Source: Ctena decussata
Taxonomy: Eukaryota > Mollusca > Bivalvia > Lucinida > Lucinidae
Length of the DNA: 64,000 nucleotides
Direction of reading: 5' to 3'
Assembly (NCBI GenBank): GCA_963989385.1
Contig: OZ022511.1
Span: 24,608,503-24,672,502 of the forward strand
Within the stretch, counting starts at the first letter, position 1; the number at the start of each line of letters is the position of its first letter. Under the pieces are notes generated by a model, which was not told where the DNA came from, ran no database searches, and saw only the letters and a program-made list of their open reading frames with translations. The position numbers were made by a program, and so were the translations under genes. Shown here piece after piece: positions 12,619 through 23,376 of the stretch.

Positions 12619-13892
12619 CTAGAAACGGAACCAAAACGAAACGAAACGAAACGAAACAAAACGCAACGAAACGCAACGCAACGAAACGAAACGGAATAGA
12701 AATCAGATGAAGCAAAATAAATCTGAAATTTAACAGCACAGCATACATTTATATTTAAAATCCCTATATACAATTGCAGCAACAGTTACCCCCGACTATC
12801 GCCTTTTAAGTACAATTTCCAGCTTTAATAAAGTAGAACATAAGTCTCCTGTAACGTTGTGACTTTGTCAGCACAGCAAGGGCAACTGAAGGCCAAAGAC
12901 TCTGTCAGTGGTGCCCAAGCAACCTTGCAAGGTCATGGGATACACTAGACTACTCACTAGACTAGATTGAGTGTTAGTCTGTTGGCAAATAAAAGCAGGA
13001 CGGATACAGGACGCGGTAAAGTGGTGGAGAGGAGACGAGGGGTGGAACCACTTTTAAACCTCAATAAATATTGTTTTAAGAAAAAAATGCGGGTTGAAGA
13101 AAAGATAAATTTCAAAACGTCACACTCTGCCTCTTGCCTGCACATCAAAGGTTCATTTGGTGGTTTGTAAGAGGACATGGAATTTGGGTACGGGTTTATT
13201 TTGCAGTGGGATCCCGAACATGACAACAGTGAAACCAAGGGAAGGATAACTTAAGTTTCTGGGAACCAGGGAACATTTTCTGAAATCATTATAGTTCGGG
13301 AAATGCAAAGACATTTTTTTCTGCGAAGCATAAAAATAATTGTTGGGGACCGAGGCAAGAACACTATTTCAGGAACCTGGGTCATATGTATGGAGCTGGT
13401 AGCCCGAAAAATGTCGAAAAGCTCACACGACGCTCCACAACAAAAAAAGTAAAAATAAATATTAATTATCTTTAAATAACAATCAAAAACTATAAAGATA
13501 ATAAAGAAAATGCCCAGACCAAAACACCCTAAGACCGAATGAGACCCCAAAATCGTATGTCAGTTTATCAAATTAAAAAATTCAGCCAAGTATCTGTTTA
13601 AAAGCTAATGTATTTGATCTAACAAATACCAAGTAACTTGGTAACTTCATATAGCAATGTATAGGGATAAACATGGTGCTTTTTTAGTCTTCCTTTTGCA
13701 TTAATATGTGGTGCTGTTCTATTGTGATACTTTCATGGTATTTTTCAGATTTTGCTTCATTTCGTTTTATTTCTATTTCGTTTCGTTGCGTTTCGTTTCG
13801 TTCCGTTGCGTTTTGTTTCGTTGCGTTCCGTTTCGTTTCGTTGCGTTTCGTTTCGTTTCGTTTTGGTTCCGTTTCTAGTTTTATAGGGACCC
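12619..13892. mobile_element. fold-back element with microsatellite arms and 10-bp target duplication
   Basis: The left arm (12619-12735) starts CTAGAAACGGAACC, continues as a run of AACGA/AACGC pentamers and ends with AGCAAAATAAATCTGAAA. The right arm (about 13754-13878) is its reverse complement, ending GGTTCCGTTTCTAG. The 10-bp sequence TACATCAACA flanks both sides (12609-12618 and 13893-13902), and the interrupted DNA is the ~70-bp satellite, which continues in register on the right. The right end carries 14 extra bases (TTTTATAGGGACCC) with no partner on the left. The ~1 kb interior shows no transposase. Duplication length fits Mutator-like elements, but that is only a length argument. 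Confidence 0.8.
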
Positions 13893-14285
13893 TACATCAA
13901 CAAGTTTCTTGGTAGTGAAGTGATCATGCCTAACCAAGTAGGAATCAGACCGGTGTTCATCAATATGTTTCTAGGTAGTGGGGTAATTGTGTTTGAGCAG
14001 GCTGCTATCAGAGAAGTGTTCTTCGAAATGTTTCTAGGCAGTGCGGTTATCTGAGATTAGTGAATCTGGGCAAGTACGTATCAGACATATATTAATTATT
14101 AATTGACATGTTTAGAGGGAGTGCGGTGTAGTTATTTGACTGGTTTTCGTTGATGTGTTTCCAGGTGGTGAGATGAATGTTTCTGAGTGGGTAGGTATTA
14201 GACAAATGTTCAACCAAATGGTTCTAGGTAGTGCAGTGAATGTATTTAAGCCGGTAGAAATTAGACTGATGTTCATTGACATGTT
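13893..14285 (-). repeat. continuation of the ~70-bp satellite
   Basis: Reverse-orientation units with GACCGGTGTTCATC and ATGTTTCTAGGTAGTG resume directly after the fold-back element and run into the palindromic array. Units near 14060-14150 are more diverged. Confidence 0.8.
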
Positions 14286-16110
14286 TCTAGATATCATAAA
14301 ATCGAAGAGGTGATATCACAAAATATGTACAATTGAGTGATATCACAAAATCCGATTAGTGATACCACAAAATAGAATAAGTGGTATAACAAATTTGATT
14401 TTGTGATATAACGCGATCACAGGTGACAGCTATTTTGTGATATCACTAATTCGATAATCTATTTAGTGATGTCAAATTCGATTTTGTAATATCACTTAAT
14501 CGATTTTGTGATATCACTATATCTTATCGAGTTTGTGATCAGTAATTCGTTCCTGACTAGTGATATCAAGAAATCGATATTACAAAATCGATTTAGCGAT
14601 TTCACTAAATTGATTTAGTAAACATAACACATACTTTATTACACTCAGGTCAGTCAGTGATAGCACATAATAGTTAGTGAAATGAGAAAATAATGTGATA
14701 TCACATACTTGAAATAGTGGTATCACAAAATCGACATTGTGATATCACAAAATCGATTTTGTTGAACGAAAAAGTGATATCACAAACTCGGATTAATGAT
14801 ATCGCTAAATCAAATAAGTGATATCACAAAAATTCGATTTTGTGATATCGAAAAATCATATCCACTTTACTTTTTGATATATCCAAAACTGTTAAGTGAT
14901 ATCTAGGGCAAACCATTTTACTAATTATAATGCATAGTAGATATCTTATAAGGTAAATTAGGTATCTAATATGCCAATTAAGATATATAATATAACATAT
15001 AAGATATTTTATATAACATATAAGAAATCTTATATCCTCTATAAGATACTTGATACAGGATATATCTTATATAGGAAATATGAGATAAGGCATATCCTAT
15101 ATAAGATATCTTATATATTAGATATCTTATATAGCATGTAAGATATCTGATATCTTATATAATTAAATAAGATATCTCCTATCCTATATAGGATATCTTA
15201 TATCTGATATCGATACCTGTTTTACGAAATAGGATATCCTATATGTTATATAAGATAATTTAAATGCTATTTCAGATATCTTATATATTATGTTGTGTCT
15301 TATGGAAAAGTCAAATAAGATATCTTATAAACCGATACTAGGTCTATTATAAAATATATAAGATATCGTATATGGCATATATGAAATCTTCCGTAGAATA
15401 TAATATATCTTTTATGGAATATGAGATATCTTATTCAACTTTACGTATAAGATATCTGTCATAATATATAAGATATCTGATATATATGATATCTTATATG
15501 CGATTAAGACATCTTATATATAATATTTGATATCTGATACAGTTTATGAGATAGTTGATATATTATATTAAATAAGATATCCATATCCTATATCAGATAT
15601 CTTGTATCCTATATCAGATATCTTATATAAGATATCAGATATCTGATATAAGATATGAAATATCTGTTATGTTATATGAGATATCTTATATGTTATATTA
15701 CATATCTAATATATTATATAGATTTATTTATTATATAAGATATCCTTTATAATAAATTATATAAGTTTATTGATTATATAAAATGCTTATATATAAGATA
15801 TCATATACAATAAATTAGATATCTTACATATTACATTAGATATCTGATATAATAAAAGTGCTATCTATGTTCCATAATAAATAGTACATTGGCTTGCCAT
15901 AGATACCACTAAATCGACTTTGTGATATAGCAGATTTCATTTTGTAATATTTCAAATTCATTCGTATTCAATGATATCACTTTGTGGTTTACTTAATCGA
16001 TTAAGTGATATTACATAATAATTGATGATAACAATTATATGATATCACATATTTGAAATAGAGATATCACAAAATCGATATATTGATATCGCAACCTGTT
16101 CAAAGTCGTC
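14286..16110. repeat. GATATC-centred palindromic satellite, two nested blocks
   Basis: Outer blocks (about 14286-14910 and 15890-16110) are strings of GTGATATCAC alternating with AAAATCGATTT, each itself a palindrome, at roughly 20-22-bp spacing. The inner block (about 14930-15880) is strings of AAGATATCTTATAT and TATATAAGATATC-like words with irregular spacing. GATATC and its near variants recur dozens of times. No coding sequence. The whole 1.8 kb can form countless alternative hairpins. Confidence 0.9.
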
Positions 16111-17084
16111 CCTTTTCTCATATAACAATTGATAAGTGAAAGAATCTGATCAGTTAGCGTACACGTGTAGACTGATTTGTGTATTCACTATATGCAATTG
16201 ACCTAAGGTCCCTTTGCACGCGACAATGATAGCATATTCACATAGTTCATTGTTTTTCTAGTGAAATAATTTGGTTCATATAAAACCAATTGTTGTTTCT
16301 ATTGCAACTAACATAAATCTCATTTCACCTTAATTTATCACTCATTCAGTTTGTACTACCAATTTCGTAATTCAGAATTCGAACTTCAGAATTGTGAAAT
16401 AAGAGAGGTAAATTGGCTATCATAGGACATCGATGCGTTTCAATTTTTATTGCCTTCCTTTAATTGAAAATAAAAATGCCTTGTTAGGTCCATATAGTTC
16501 AATTTTTCTAGCGGCACTAAGGTCTTTTTGCAGAACTTTTAGTCTACAAAACACGGTCAATATTGTTCTGATTTACATGACCATGCATCATTCTTTAATA
16601 GTATATAGAGAAAATGAACAAAAGGTTACTCAGTTTTATTTTATTTTATTTATTTATTTTTTCTTAAAATGCAAGCCTAAAGTCAAAAATTTTGTTAGTC
16701 TAGTATTCTGCACTAGCTTACAAATCTTCTGATCAAAGATCTGTTAGTGTGGTCATTTTTAACAAAATTAATACATGTACATCCAAAAACTAAAAAAATT
16801 GCGTGGCTATATCGAAGTTAGGAAGTTTGTTGGGGTCGAAAACACGACGGAAGAAGCCTCATCAGTGGTCGGCTGGTTGACTGCAATGAGATTCAAGTTT
16901 CATTTCAACAATCATTGCGACATTTACTTCTAACCCTCTAACCTGCATAAACTGAGAAGAAAATTAAACGCCCAATATAACATGACATTTCATGTTATAG
17001 TTTTTCTTGTTTCACCTAAATTGTCATGCTTATTGCCAGAATCCAGGATTAACATTTGGCATAATAGTAAATCAGCCGTTGTAT

Positions 17085-17200
17085 CAATTATTGATGTCGG
17101 CAGCACAGATGGATGGACGACTTACGATTTTATGTCAGGGATCCCTAGATCAGCAGGCCAGCGCTTAACCCACACAGCCACCGGGGGTCCTGCTGTCGGC
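17085..17200 (-). mobile_element. internally deleted SINE fragment
   Basis: Read on the - strand it has a tRNA-like head (complement of AGCGCTTAACCCACACAGCC) and the tail complementary to GATGGATGGACGACTTACGA, as in the copy at 47420-47596, but the middle with the B box is largely gone. Confidence 0.6.
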
Positions 17201-17987
17201 AACAACTCAAACGACACTTCCTACAATGCTATAAATAAAAGAGCTCAAAGTGCCCAAATCAAAAGTACGATGATTTTATACCGTTTTTATTCTGTTTTTT
17301 TTTGTTTTTTTTTTTTTTTCATCTCTAGAATGACCCAAATATTTAAGTCAGGCTTATGAAATTCAGCTAAGACTCATGGCTATGAGAACAGTACCAAAAC
17401 TCTAGCTCCGTCTTATAAATATTTTAGACTGTTTTGGAAGGAAACCCCATCTTATAACCAACAGGTGTACATGCTATCTACCTAGTGTGTAAACTTGCCT
17501 CATCTATATACTTGCCAGTATTGTATAAACAAGTTGGGTGGGGCTCTTTAAACCATGAAAATTAGTTTCTAATGAACTTTTGTTGGAAAAATACATTTCG
17601 ACTGGTTTAGTTCATGGATTATGCTATATATTAGTGCAAAAATATATATTTCTGTTGAAGGAAAATGGAGCTCCACATTTCCAAAATTTGGCCAAGTTCT
17701 AGGTAGTATATGATCAATTTAATAAATGTTTATTTTTCATTGGACAACAAAAATATAAACTATAATATGCATATCTTGTAATTATTTCTGTAATTCAGAA
17801 CATTCTTGTTACACCTAAAAACATAGCACCCGTATATTTTAGACACAAAGTCATATTGATATTTAGAAGTACCCTAACACTTTATTTTATGCCAAACATG
17901 CTTCATATTCCAGCGGGTAATTGAAAATACGCAAATTTATAAGTGGAACATTTTGAAATGCCCCAGTTTTATCTTTACGTCGCACTA

Positions 17988-18075
17988 CCGCAGCTGGACG
18001 TCATTTGAACGTTATGACGTCCAATCAAATCGCTGTTATCTCGACGTCAGCTTGACGTCACGACACGCGGGCGAC
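17988..18075. repeat. diverged GACGTC-rich element
   Basis: Five GACGTC-type words in about 85 bp, ending in CACGACACGCGGGCG. It resembles the better preserved copies at 18948-19030 and 22990-23098 but lacks their clear ends. Confidence 0.4.
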
Positions 18076-18197
18076 TGTCCTTCATCTGCAGATGAAGACA
18101 TTATGCTCTAAATTAGCTCATTTAAGGTAAATGAGGGCCGGTTTAAATACAGTAGGTAAATGAAAGGTTCCATGTTAACCACCAAATATTTATTCAC

Positions 18198-18487
18198 TGA
18201 GCCGCAACACGATAAAACCAACAAAGTGGTTATGTGCCCAGCAAAGACTCAGATCTGCCTGGGCATCCGCCCAGTCTGATCAGAGTCTTCGCTCTCCACA
18301 TGAAGCTAGATAAGATCCTTAGCTACCCTTTAAGTGCATAGCAAAGAGTCTGATCAGACTGAGATCCTTAGCTACCCTTTAAGTGCATAGCAAAGAGTCT
18401 GATCAGACTGAGCAGATGCCGAGGCTGTTCTGAGTTTTCACCGGGCGCACATGCCACTTTGTTGGTTTTGTCGTGTCGCGGCTCATT
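18198..18487. mobile_element. MITE-1 copy with internal 51-bp tandem duplication
   Basis: Ends TGAGCCGCAACACG and CGTGTCGCGGCTCA. It is longer than its relatives because a segment of about 49-51 bp (GATCCTTAGCTACCCTTTAA...CAAAGAGTCTGATCAGACTGA) is present twice in tandem between about 18312 and 18412. Its right end lies only about 42 bp before the splice acceptor of the Methyltransf_FA exon, so it sits where the branch point is expected. Confidence 0.85.
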
Positions 18488-18529
18488 TAGTCACAATATC
18501 TACTGTAACGTTCGTTTCTATTTCTTCAG

Positions 18530-18801
18530 GAGGATGGGATAATACTGTGTCTGGTATTCGATATGAGCGCCAAGGTGACCTCATCACACAAGCGAACCAC
18601 GTACCATTACAGTGCGACACATTCCGTCCGTTCTGGGTGAGCTGGTTCGACGAATCAGTTCATATTGGAGCCGGTATAAGAATCGGCAAAGACGAATTTA
18701 TGTCAGCTTTAAACTCAGGCGGTGTAGCAATAAATTTTGTTGGCATTTCCACAGGGTTTGGAGCTTCTGGAGTATGGACATTCGACAGACTGAAGCCATG
18801 A
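18530..18801 (+). CDS. terminal exon, Methyltransf_FA (farnesoic acid O-methyltransferase-type) domain
   Basis: The frame encodes GGWDNTVSGIRYERQ, then CDTFRPFWVSW, then HIGAGIRIGKDEF and NFVGISTGFGASGVWTF, ending at TGA (18799-18801). This order (GGW-N, FRxFWVSW, I-VG-G, V-STGxGAxGxW) is the signature of the C-terminal half of Pfam Methyltransf_FA. The name comes from crustacean FAMeT; in molluscs the domain usually occurs in secreted multidomain proteins and catalysis is not established. A pyrimidine-rich acceptor (TTTCTATTTCTTCAG) precedes the first base; the exon begins with two bases of a split codon (GA), giving Gly if the previous exon ends in G. The domain's N-terminal half must lie in an upstream exon that I did not find. 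The open frame extends left into MITE-1 to an ATG at 18451, but that part is transposon sequence. Confidence 0.8.
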
Positions 18802-18947
18802 TTTATCTTTCATGAGTTGAGCTGCGATTCGCAAAAAGATTGCTCAACGTAAAAAATCAGTTCTGGGATAATTGCAAATGTTCCGGGTTAAAAGTTTTTT
18901 TCCGGCATGATAGTACAACAAATTTATCTACAAACATCAACAACCCA

Positions 18948-19030
18948 GCAGATACATGTCGTCGCACTGACCTCTTTGCGACGTGATGACGTCGTGTTGA
19001 CGTCAGTATGACGTCATGTGCCCACTGAGA
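18948..19030. mobile_element. GACGTC-repeat MITE
   Basis: Begins ACCCAGCAGATACATG and ends CATGTGCCCACTGAG, roughly complementary ends. The interior is spaced GACGTC/GACGTG palindromes. A second copy lies at 22990-23098. These are repeat words; I do not read the TGACGTCA sites as regulatory elements. Confidence 0.65.
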
Positions 19031-19604
19031 ACTCACATCGGACCATGAACTAGAGAGCCTTCATTCAGCGACTTTCGATTGTTTAGGGTTCATACCTGTT
19101 CACACCATCTTAGGGTGACTGCTGGTCAGGGAAAAGTAAGGGAAGTCGGGAAAGTGGTCAGGGGTCAGGGAAATTTTAAAAGGCCTTTTTAAAAACAGGA
19201 AATAGCCGGTATAATTGCTGATCAAAGAGATGAATAATAAGGAGAAAACGACGTTAAAAGATGGCAAGATTTGAGCTTATTACGTTTCCTCGAGAAAATG
19301 ATACTCAGATTTTGACGGATTTGAATGTAACAAGTGAATTTGTGACCCATCGATGTATTTCATATGAATTGAAATTTAATTGATTTGCAGCTTGTACTTG
19401 GTATTATTATTATGATCCAGCTATAATACAGAGGGTAGTATCGTCCAAAAAAAGGTCATTGAAGAGTTCATATTTTCAACCATGTCATTTAGAATAGCAG
19501 AGAACCTACATGTAGTATGGAACCTTGCGGAACACCGGCTTCTAGTCTGTGACAAAGGACACAAGAAAAAGTGGAGAAATCTGATGAGTCCCCATTTTTC
19601 CATA
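19031..19604. other. unclassified; short GGTCAGGG-rich patch
   Basis: Around 19125-19180 the sequence repeats GTCAGGGAAA-type words that are complementary in style to the TTCCCTGA words in the element at 54902-55823, so this may be a diverged fragment of that family. No gene supported. Confidence 0.4.
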
Positions 19605-19842
19605 TGAGCCGCGACACGAGAAAACAAAAAATGTGGTTGTGCGCCCAGCGCAGACTCAGATCAGCCTGGGCATCCGCCCAGTCCGATCAGAGTCTTCGCT
19701 GTACGCATGAAGGTAGCTAAGACCCTTAGCTTCCCTTTAAACGCTTAATGGAGAGTCTGATCAGACTTGGCAGATGCCCAGGCTGATTTGAGTCTGCGCT
19801 GGGTACACGACCACTTTGTTGGTTTTGTCGTGTCGCGGCTCA
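19605..19842. mobile_element. MITE-1 copy
   Basis: Ends TGAGCCGCGACACGAGAAAA and GTTTTGTCGTGTCGCGGCTCA, with the usual GACTCAGATCAGCCTGGGCA sub-terminal arm. Confidence 0.9.
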
Positions 19843-19845
19843 TTT

Positions 19846-20085
19846 GGTTGGCTTTGCGTGAAAAGGTACATTTCAACATGTGCGAAATAGCAAAATGCAG
19901 ACAAGCCTGCCCATAACGCAGTCTGATCAGACTCTTTCCCTTTTCGCATATAAAATCTGTAATCCCTAAGGAATCTACAAAACAAACATTTTGAAGACTC
20001 TGATCAGTCTGAGCGAATGTGCAATCTGGTTTGTGCATTTACACCACTTAAATTGCCTAAGGTCCTTTGCTCACGCGACACCAGT
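19846..20085. mobile_element. diverged relative of MITE-1
   Basis: It directly abuts the MITE-1 copy. It keeps the general plan (CAGACAAGCCTGCC, GTCTGATCAGACTCTT, a central unpaired part, GACTCTGATCAGTCTGAGC) but has different ends, TTGGTTGGCTTTGCGTG and CTCACGCGACACCA. A piece of the same right end lies at 16140-16225. Confidence 0.6.
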
Positions 20086-20194
20086 CATTTATATGTAAGT
20101 AATGTAGGTATCAGGGTGTGTATTTGCGCATAGGCAGTTACGCCCTTGTGTGCATCAGTCAACCAACGTTTATTGGACCCTGCTGCTTTCAAAT

Positions 20195-20257
20195 GTTATC
20201 CGTTTTTTTTTTGTTTTTTTTTTTTGTTTTTTTTTTTTGTTTTTTTTTTTTTTTTGC
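20195..20257. repeat. poly-T tract with single G interruptions
   Basis: Four T runs of about 9-17 bases separated by single Gs. Confidence 0.9.
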
Positions 20258-20650
20258 TTAACAACTAGGCTACGCTTTTAATGACAAATATTCTCTACTA
20301 TTCCGTCTTTATTGGTTTTATGGCCCTGTTATGTCATTACGTATGTGAGAAAGGGTATTAATGAACTAGCAGTGTCACTGGACTGTTGTATAATGGGATT
20401 ATGACAGCCAATAAACAAGAATATTTGTCTTTAAGGTGTTTAGGTACACTATCATGTGTTTTAAAAGAAGACAACTTTTGTGACTTCCTGTTTGTTGTTC
20501 TCTGGACATAGAAATCCTTTCAAAAGGAGTTTACACTTAAAAAAAATAATTACCAGTAGGTTGTAGATGAGCAAATTTTTCCCACAAAAGTTAGCACCAG
20601 AGAAGCAAACATTTCTGCTCCTGAATGTATACCGTTTCATCTGGTATTAG

Positions 20651-20850
20651 GTAGGAGCCCCGGTAGCCCGGTAGGTTAGGTCCTGGCCTGCTGATATAGC
20701 GGTCCCGTGTTCGAGCCCTGCTGGAGGCAAGAATCTTTTCAAACGTAAACGGGGATCCATCGCACACAGCCTTTCATCATCACCCACTCATCGTCCTGAT
20801 ATGACTAAAATACGTATAATCGCAAGTCATTCATCCATGAATTTGTATAA
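20651..20850 (+). mobile_element. tRNA-derived SINE, nearly complete
   Basis: The head reads GGAGCCCCGGTAGCCCGGTAGG and contains a good RNA polymerase III B box, GTTCGAGCC (about 20712-20720). The body has CAGCCTTTCATCATCACCCA and TCGTCCTGATATGACTAAAA, and the tail is CGCAAGTCATTCATCCATG. The same order is seen in reverse complement at 47420-47596. The head is no longer a foldable tRNA, so I call it a SINE and not a tRNA gene. Confidence 0.7.
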
Positions 20851-21992
20851 GGGAATTATAATACTCAAATTTGAAATTTTTCCTCTCTTATGTTTCATAA
20901 AATTTCATTTTCTGGAAAAATGCAGTTCAAGTTGCTTCACATTTTTGCGACATCCAGTTTGTTTTTAACTGTAATGTCTACAGAATACTATATGAGCCTG
21001 GCCAAAGTCTCTAGGCTCAATGATCTGTAAATTTGATATGATTATTTGTAAACTAGCCTCTGATTAACAAACGAAAGTTCACGAAATCTCAACTTCGGAC
21101 AGTTGGACCACTAACTCATTCCAGATGTTAGAGTTACACCTGCATATCAGGCGTGGCATCTATGTAAATATTTCGTGGTGACCTGTTCTCTAGAATCTGT
21201 ATTTGCAGGCTATACCTATAAAGGGCCATGTTAACGCCTTAAATTGTTGTAAATGCTGAAAAAAGGCGCTAAATATGAAATCGATGATTTGAGGAAAAAA
21301 TGAATTTTGGGGTTATAAGAACTGGGAATATTTCTACAATTTACTTTTTCGCAGCCGTGTATAATTTCAGTATTGTTCCACATTTCACAAAATTTTATTG
21401 GTCAAATAACGCGTATGTCAAAATATAGCCAATAATATCAAAGGTCGATGAATATTTAATCTTCGTTTTTTCCCGTCGTAGTCCGCGGCACTTCGTGAAT
21501 ACTACATGTAGCACTCTGTCAGATATTAATTCAAAATGTTTCTCTTGTTTGTATTTACAATAGAAACTTGATCGAAAACAGACGTAGAATTTCAAAACTT
21601 TCTTTTTTTTTTCGTTGTTAGATTTACCTTCCATTTCTACTCTCGGTTTAATGTACACAAACAGTGCATCATGTTGGTAACAGTTTTGGAATCAGGTTTT
21701 GGAATTCCAAATTGGACAGCCCAATCTTGAAATAGGCTATTGTCGCTACCCAGTATCAAAATTACAGAGCTCTGCGGGTGCCCCACCGACATAGCTCACT
21801 TGGGTCATATTCATGAAAGTTAGTGTCAACTCTTCACCTAGAGACATATTACACAACACACTTCCATCTAATCTGCGCCGATTATATTTTTTAAGTTTTT
21901 TTTTTCTTTTTCCTGTTTTAGTTACTTTCATTTTCACTTATGTATGGCGAACTGAAACTGTGACACAAACTTCCTTTGAATAGTATAAGTCA
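20851..21992. other. no recognisable feature
   Basis: About 1.1 kb without clear repeats. It could be intergenic sequence upstream of the PAN-domain gene. The 87- and 63-codon - strand frames at 21395 and 21746 have low-complexity Lys-rich ends and no splice context. Confidence 0.45.
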
Positions 21993-22121
21993 GTACTCCA
22001 GATAAGAAGGAGCCTCGCCGAGACAGTTCTAATGAGAGTCACAACATGTTTTCTTTGAAAATTAAAAAAAACTGTCTCAGAATTATCCTCAAAACTCTAC
22101 CTTATCTAGAGCTCTGGTATA
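21993..22121. mobile_element. MITE-3 copy, shortened
   Basis: Left end CAGTACTCCAGATAAGAAGG, then GAGACAGTTCTAATGAGAGTCACAACAT as in the fuller copy at 43874-44075, and right end CCTTATCTAGAGCTCTGG. One arm of the central hairpin is missing. Confidence 0.65.
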
Positions 22122-22140
22122 TATATATCGAGGAAGCAGA

Positions 22141-22379
22141 TGAGCCGCGACACGAGAAAACCAACAATGTGGTTGTGCGCCCAGCGCAGACTCAGATCAG
22201 CCTGGGCATCCGCCAAGTTTGATCAGACTCTTCATTAAGTGCTCAAAGGGTAGCTAAGGGTCTAAGCTACCTCCATGCGGACAGCGAAGACTCTGATTAG
22301 ACTGGGCGGATGCCCAGGCTGATCTGAGTCTGCGCTGGGCGCACAACCACATTGTTGGGTTTCTCGTGTCGCGGCTCAT
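22141..22379. mobile_element. MITE-1 copy, well preserved
   Basis: Ends TGAGCCGCGACACGAGAAAA and the complement CTCGTGTCGCGGCTCA. The arms GACTCAGATCAGCCTGGGCA and TGCCCAGGCTGATCTGAGTC pair perfectly over at least 20 bases. It lies about 210 bp before the start codon of the PAN-domain gene. Confidence 0.9.
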
Positions 22380-22591
22380 ATGTAATTAGTACTGTTTGTC
22401 CTTAACATAAGACTAATATTCAATTACTTCAAGTTCCAAATGGACAATACAACTTTTATTTAACTTCTACTATTTGACTTCAAATTATTTGTTTTGTATT
22501 GATTAAGAGAATTCAGTGCTGTTCGGTATTCTTAAAAGAGCATTCTGCCTTCGAGTAGACAAACTTGCAGTGGAGAGAATTTCATGACAAT

Positions 22592-22976
22592 ATGTCTCGT
22601 GGCATTACACTGTGTTTCGTCATCCATTTTCTTTTATTACGAGCTGTGCCAAGCGCAGCTTCAAGCGGTACTTTTTTCGGACTTGTACATGGAGCTCGAT
22701 TACCCAATGCCACTGTAGCGATAGTTCTGGAATCGGATATCAGATGCGCGAGGAGATGTGTTCGGGAGGGAAACTGTACGGCAGTCAGTTATAGTCAGTC
22801 GGAACAACTGTGTGAACTGAACGACCAGCCAGATATATTTAACGTCTCACCGGTGTCGTCTCCAAACTGGGACGTGTACTTTCTCGATTCTCAGTTTGCT
22901 GTGGTTAACATATCCCACCCTGCAACAACGGCTTCTCAGTTTACTGGGGTTTCCACAACCACGAGCCCTTATACAA
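22592..22976 (+). CDS. first exon: signal peptide and PAN/apple-like domain
   Basis: Start chosen at ATG 22592 (MSRGITLCFVIHFLLLRAVP), which gives a standard signal peptide: short basic start, hydrophobic core, Ala/Ser-rich cleavage region. Residues about 28-105 carry the PAN_1 spacing: GTFFGLVHGARL, then C-ARRCVREGNCTAVSYS, then QLCELND and W-VYFLD, with four cysteines. A Ser/Thr-rich tail (TTASQFTGVSTTTSPYT) follows and looks like a glycosylated linker. The exon ends at a good donor, GTAAGT (22977). PAN domains bind protein or carbohydrate outside the cell. Proteins pairing PAN-like and Methyltransf_FA domains would explain the neighbour at 18530, but no downstream exon of this gene was recognised. 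The same frame continues upstream to a TTG at 22565, which I ignore. Confidence 0.75.
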
Positions 22977-22989
22977 GTAAGTAGTTTCT

Positions 22990-23098
22990 TCCCAGCAGGC
23001 TATGACGTGGAAATGACGTCGTACTGACGTCGATGCGACATAATGACGTCGCATCGACGTCAGAATGATGTCATTTCGACGTCATGTGCCCGCGGGGT
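22990..23098. mobile_element. GACGTC-repeat MITE in intron 1 of the PAN-domain gene
   Basis: It begins CCCAGCAGGCTATGACG and ends CGTCATGTGCCCGCGGGG, with imperfectly complementary ends. Seven GACGTC/GATGTC words fill the interior. It starts about 14 bp after the splice donor. Confidence 0.7.
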
Positions 23099-23345
23099 TA
23101 CGTTTAGCTTTCGACCACGTGTTTGAGGTGTTTAACTTATATGATGGCCCTCGGTCGATGTCAACGACCTCCACTTCGACCGAAGTGGCCTTTGTTCGAT
23201 GCCAAAGACCACTACGATTGTAGCGGCCCTTGGTTGATGTCGAAGACCTCCAATTAAAGTGGCTTCGGTCGATTTTAACGAGCTCCACTATGATTAAAGC
23301 GACTCAGGGTCGATGACAACCACCTCCACTTCGTTTGTAGCAGAC

Positions 23346-23376
<31 letters not shown>

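Larger units (their letters stand above)
16111..18197. other. mostly unclassified sequence upstream of the Methyltransf_FA exon
   Basis: If the exon at 18530 belongs to a multi-exon gene, earlier exons or introns should lie here, but I could not identify any. An open stretch around 16800-16935 lacks clear splice sites. 16140-16225 resembles the right part of the repeat at 19846-20085. T-rich tracts occur at 16638-16665 and 17297-17320, and a SINE fragment at 17085-17200. The 99- and 125-codon frames at 16433 and 16982 are not supported as genes. Confidence 0.45.

Noticed and set aside
20651..20850. tRNA gene
   Set aside because: A B box is present, but no cloverleaf can be drawn for the whole head, and a second copy with a shared non-tRNA tail shows it is a SINE.
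18530..22976. Reading the Methyltransf_FA and PAN exons as one gene
   Set aside because: The first has a stop codon and is terminal; the second starts with a signal peptide. They must belong to different transcripts.
18948..23098. TGACGTCA sites as cAMP-response promoter elements
   Set aside because: They are spaced words inside short repeat elements with complementary ends, found at several places without regard to gene starts.
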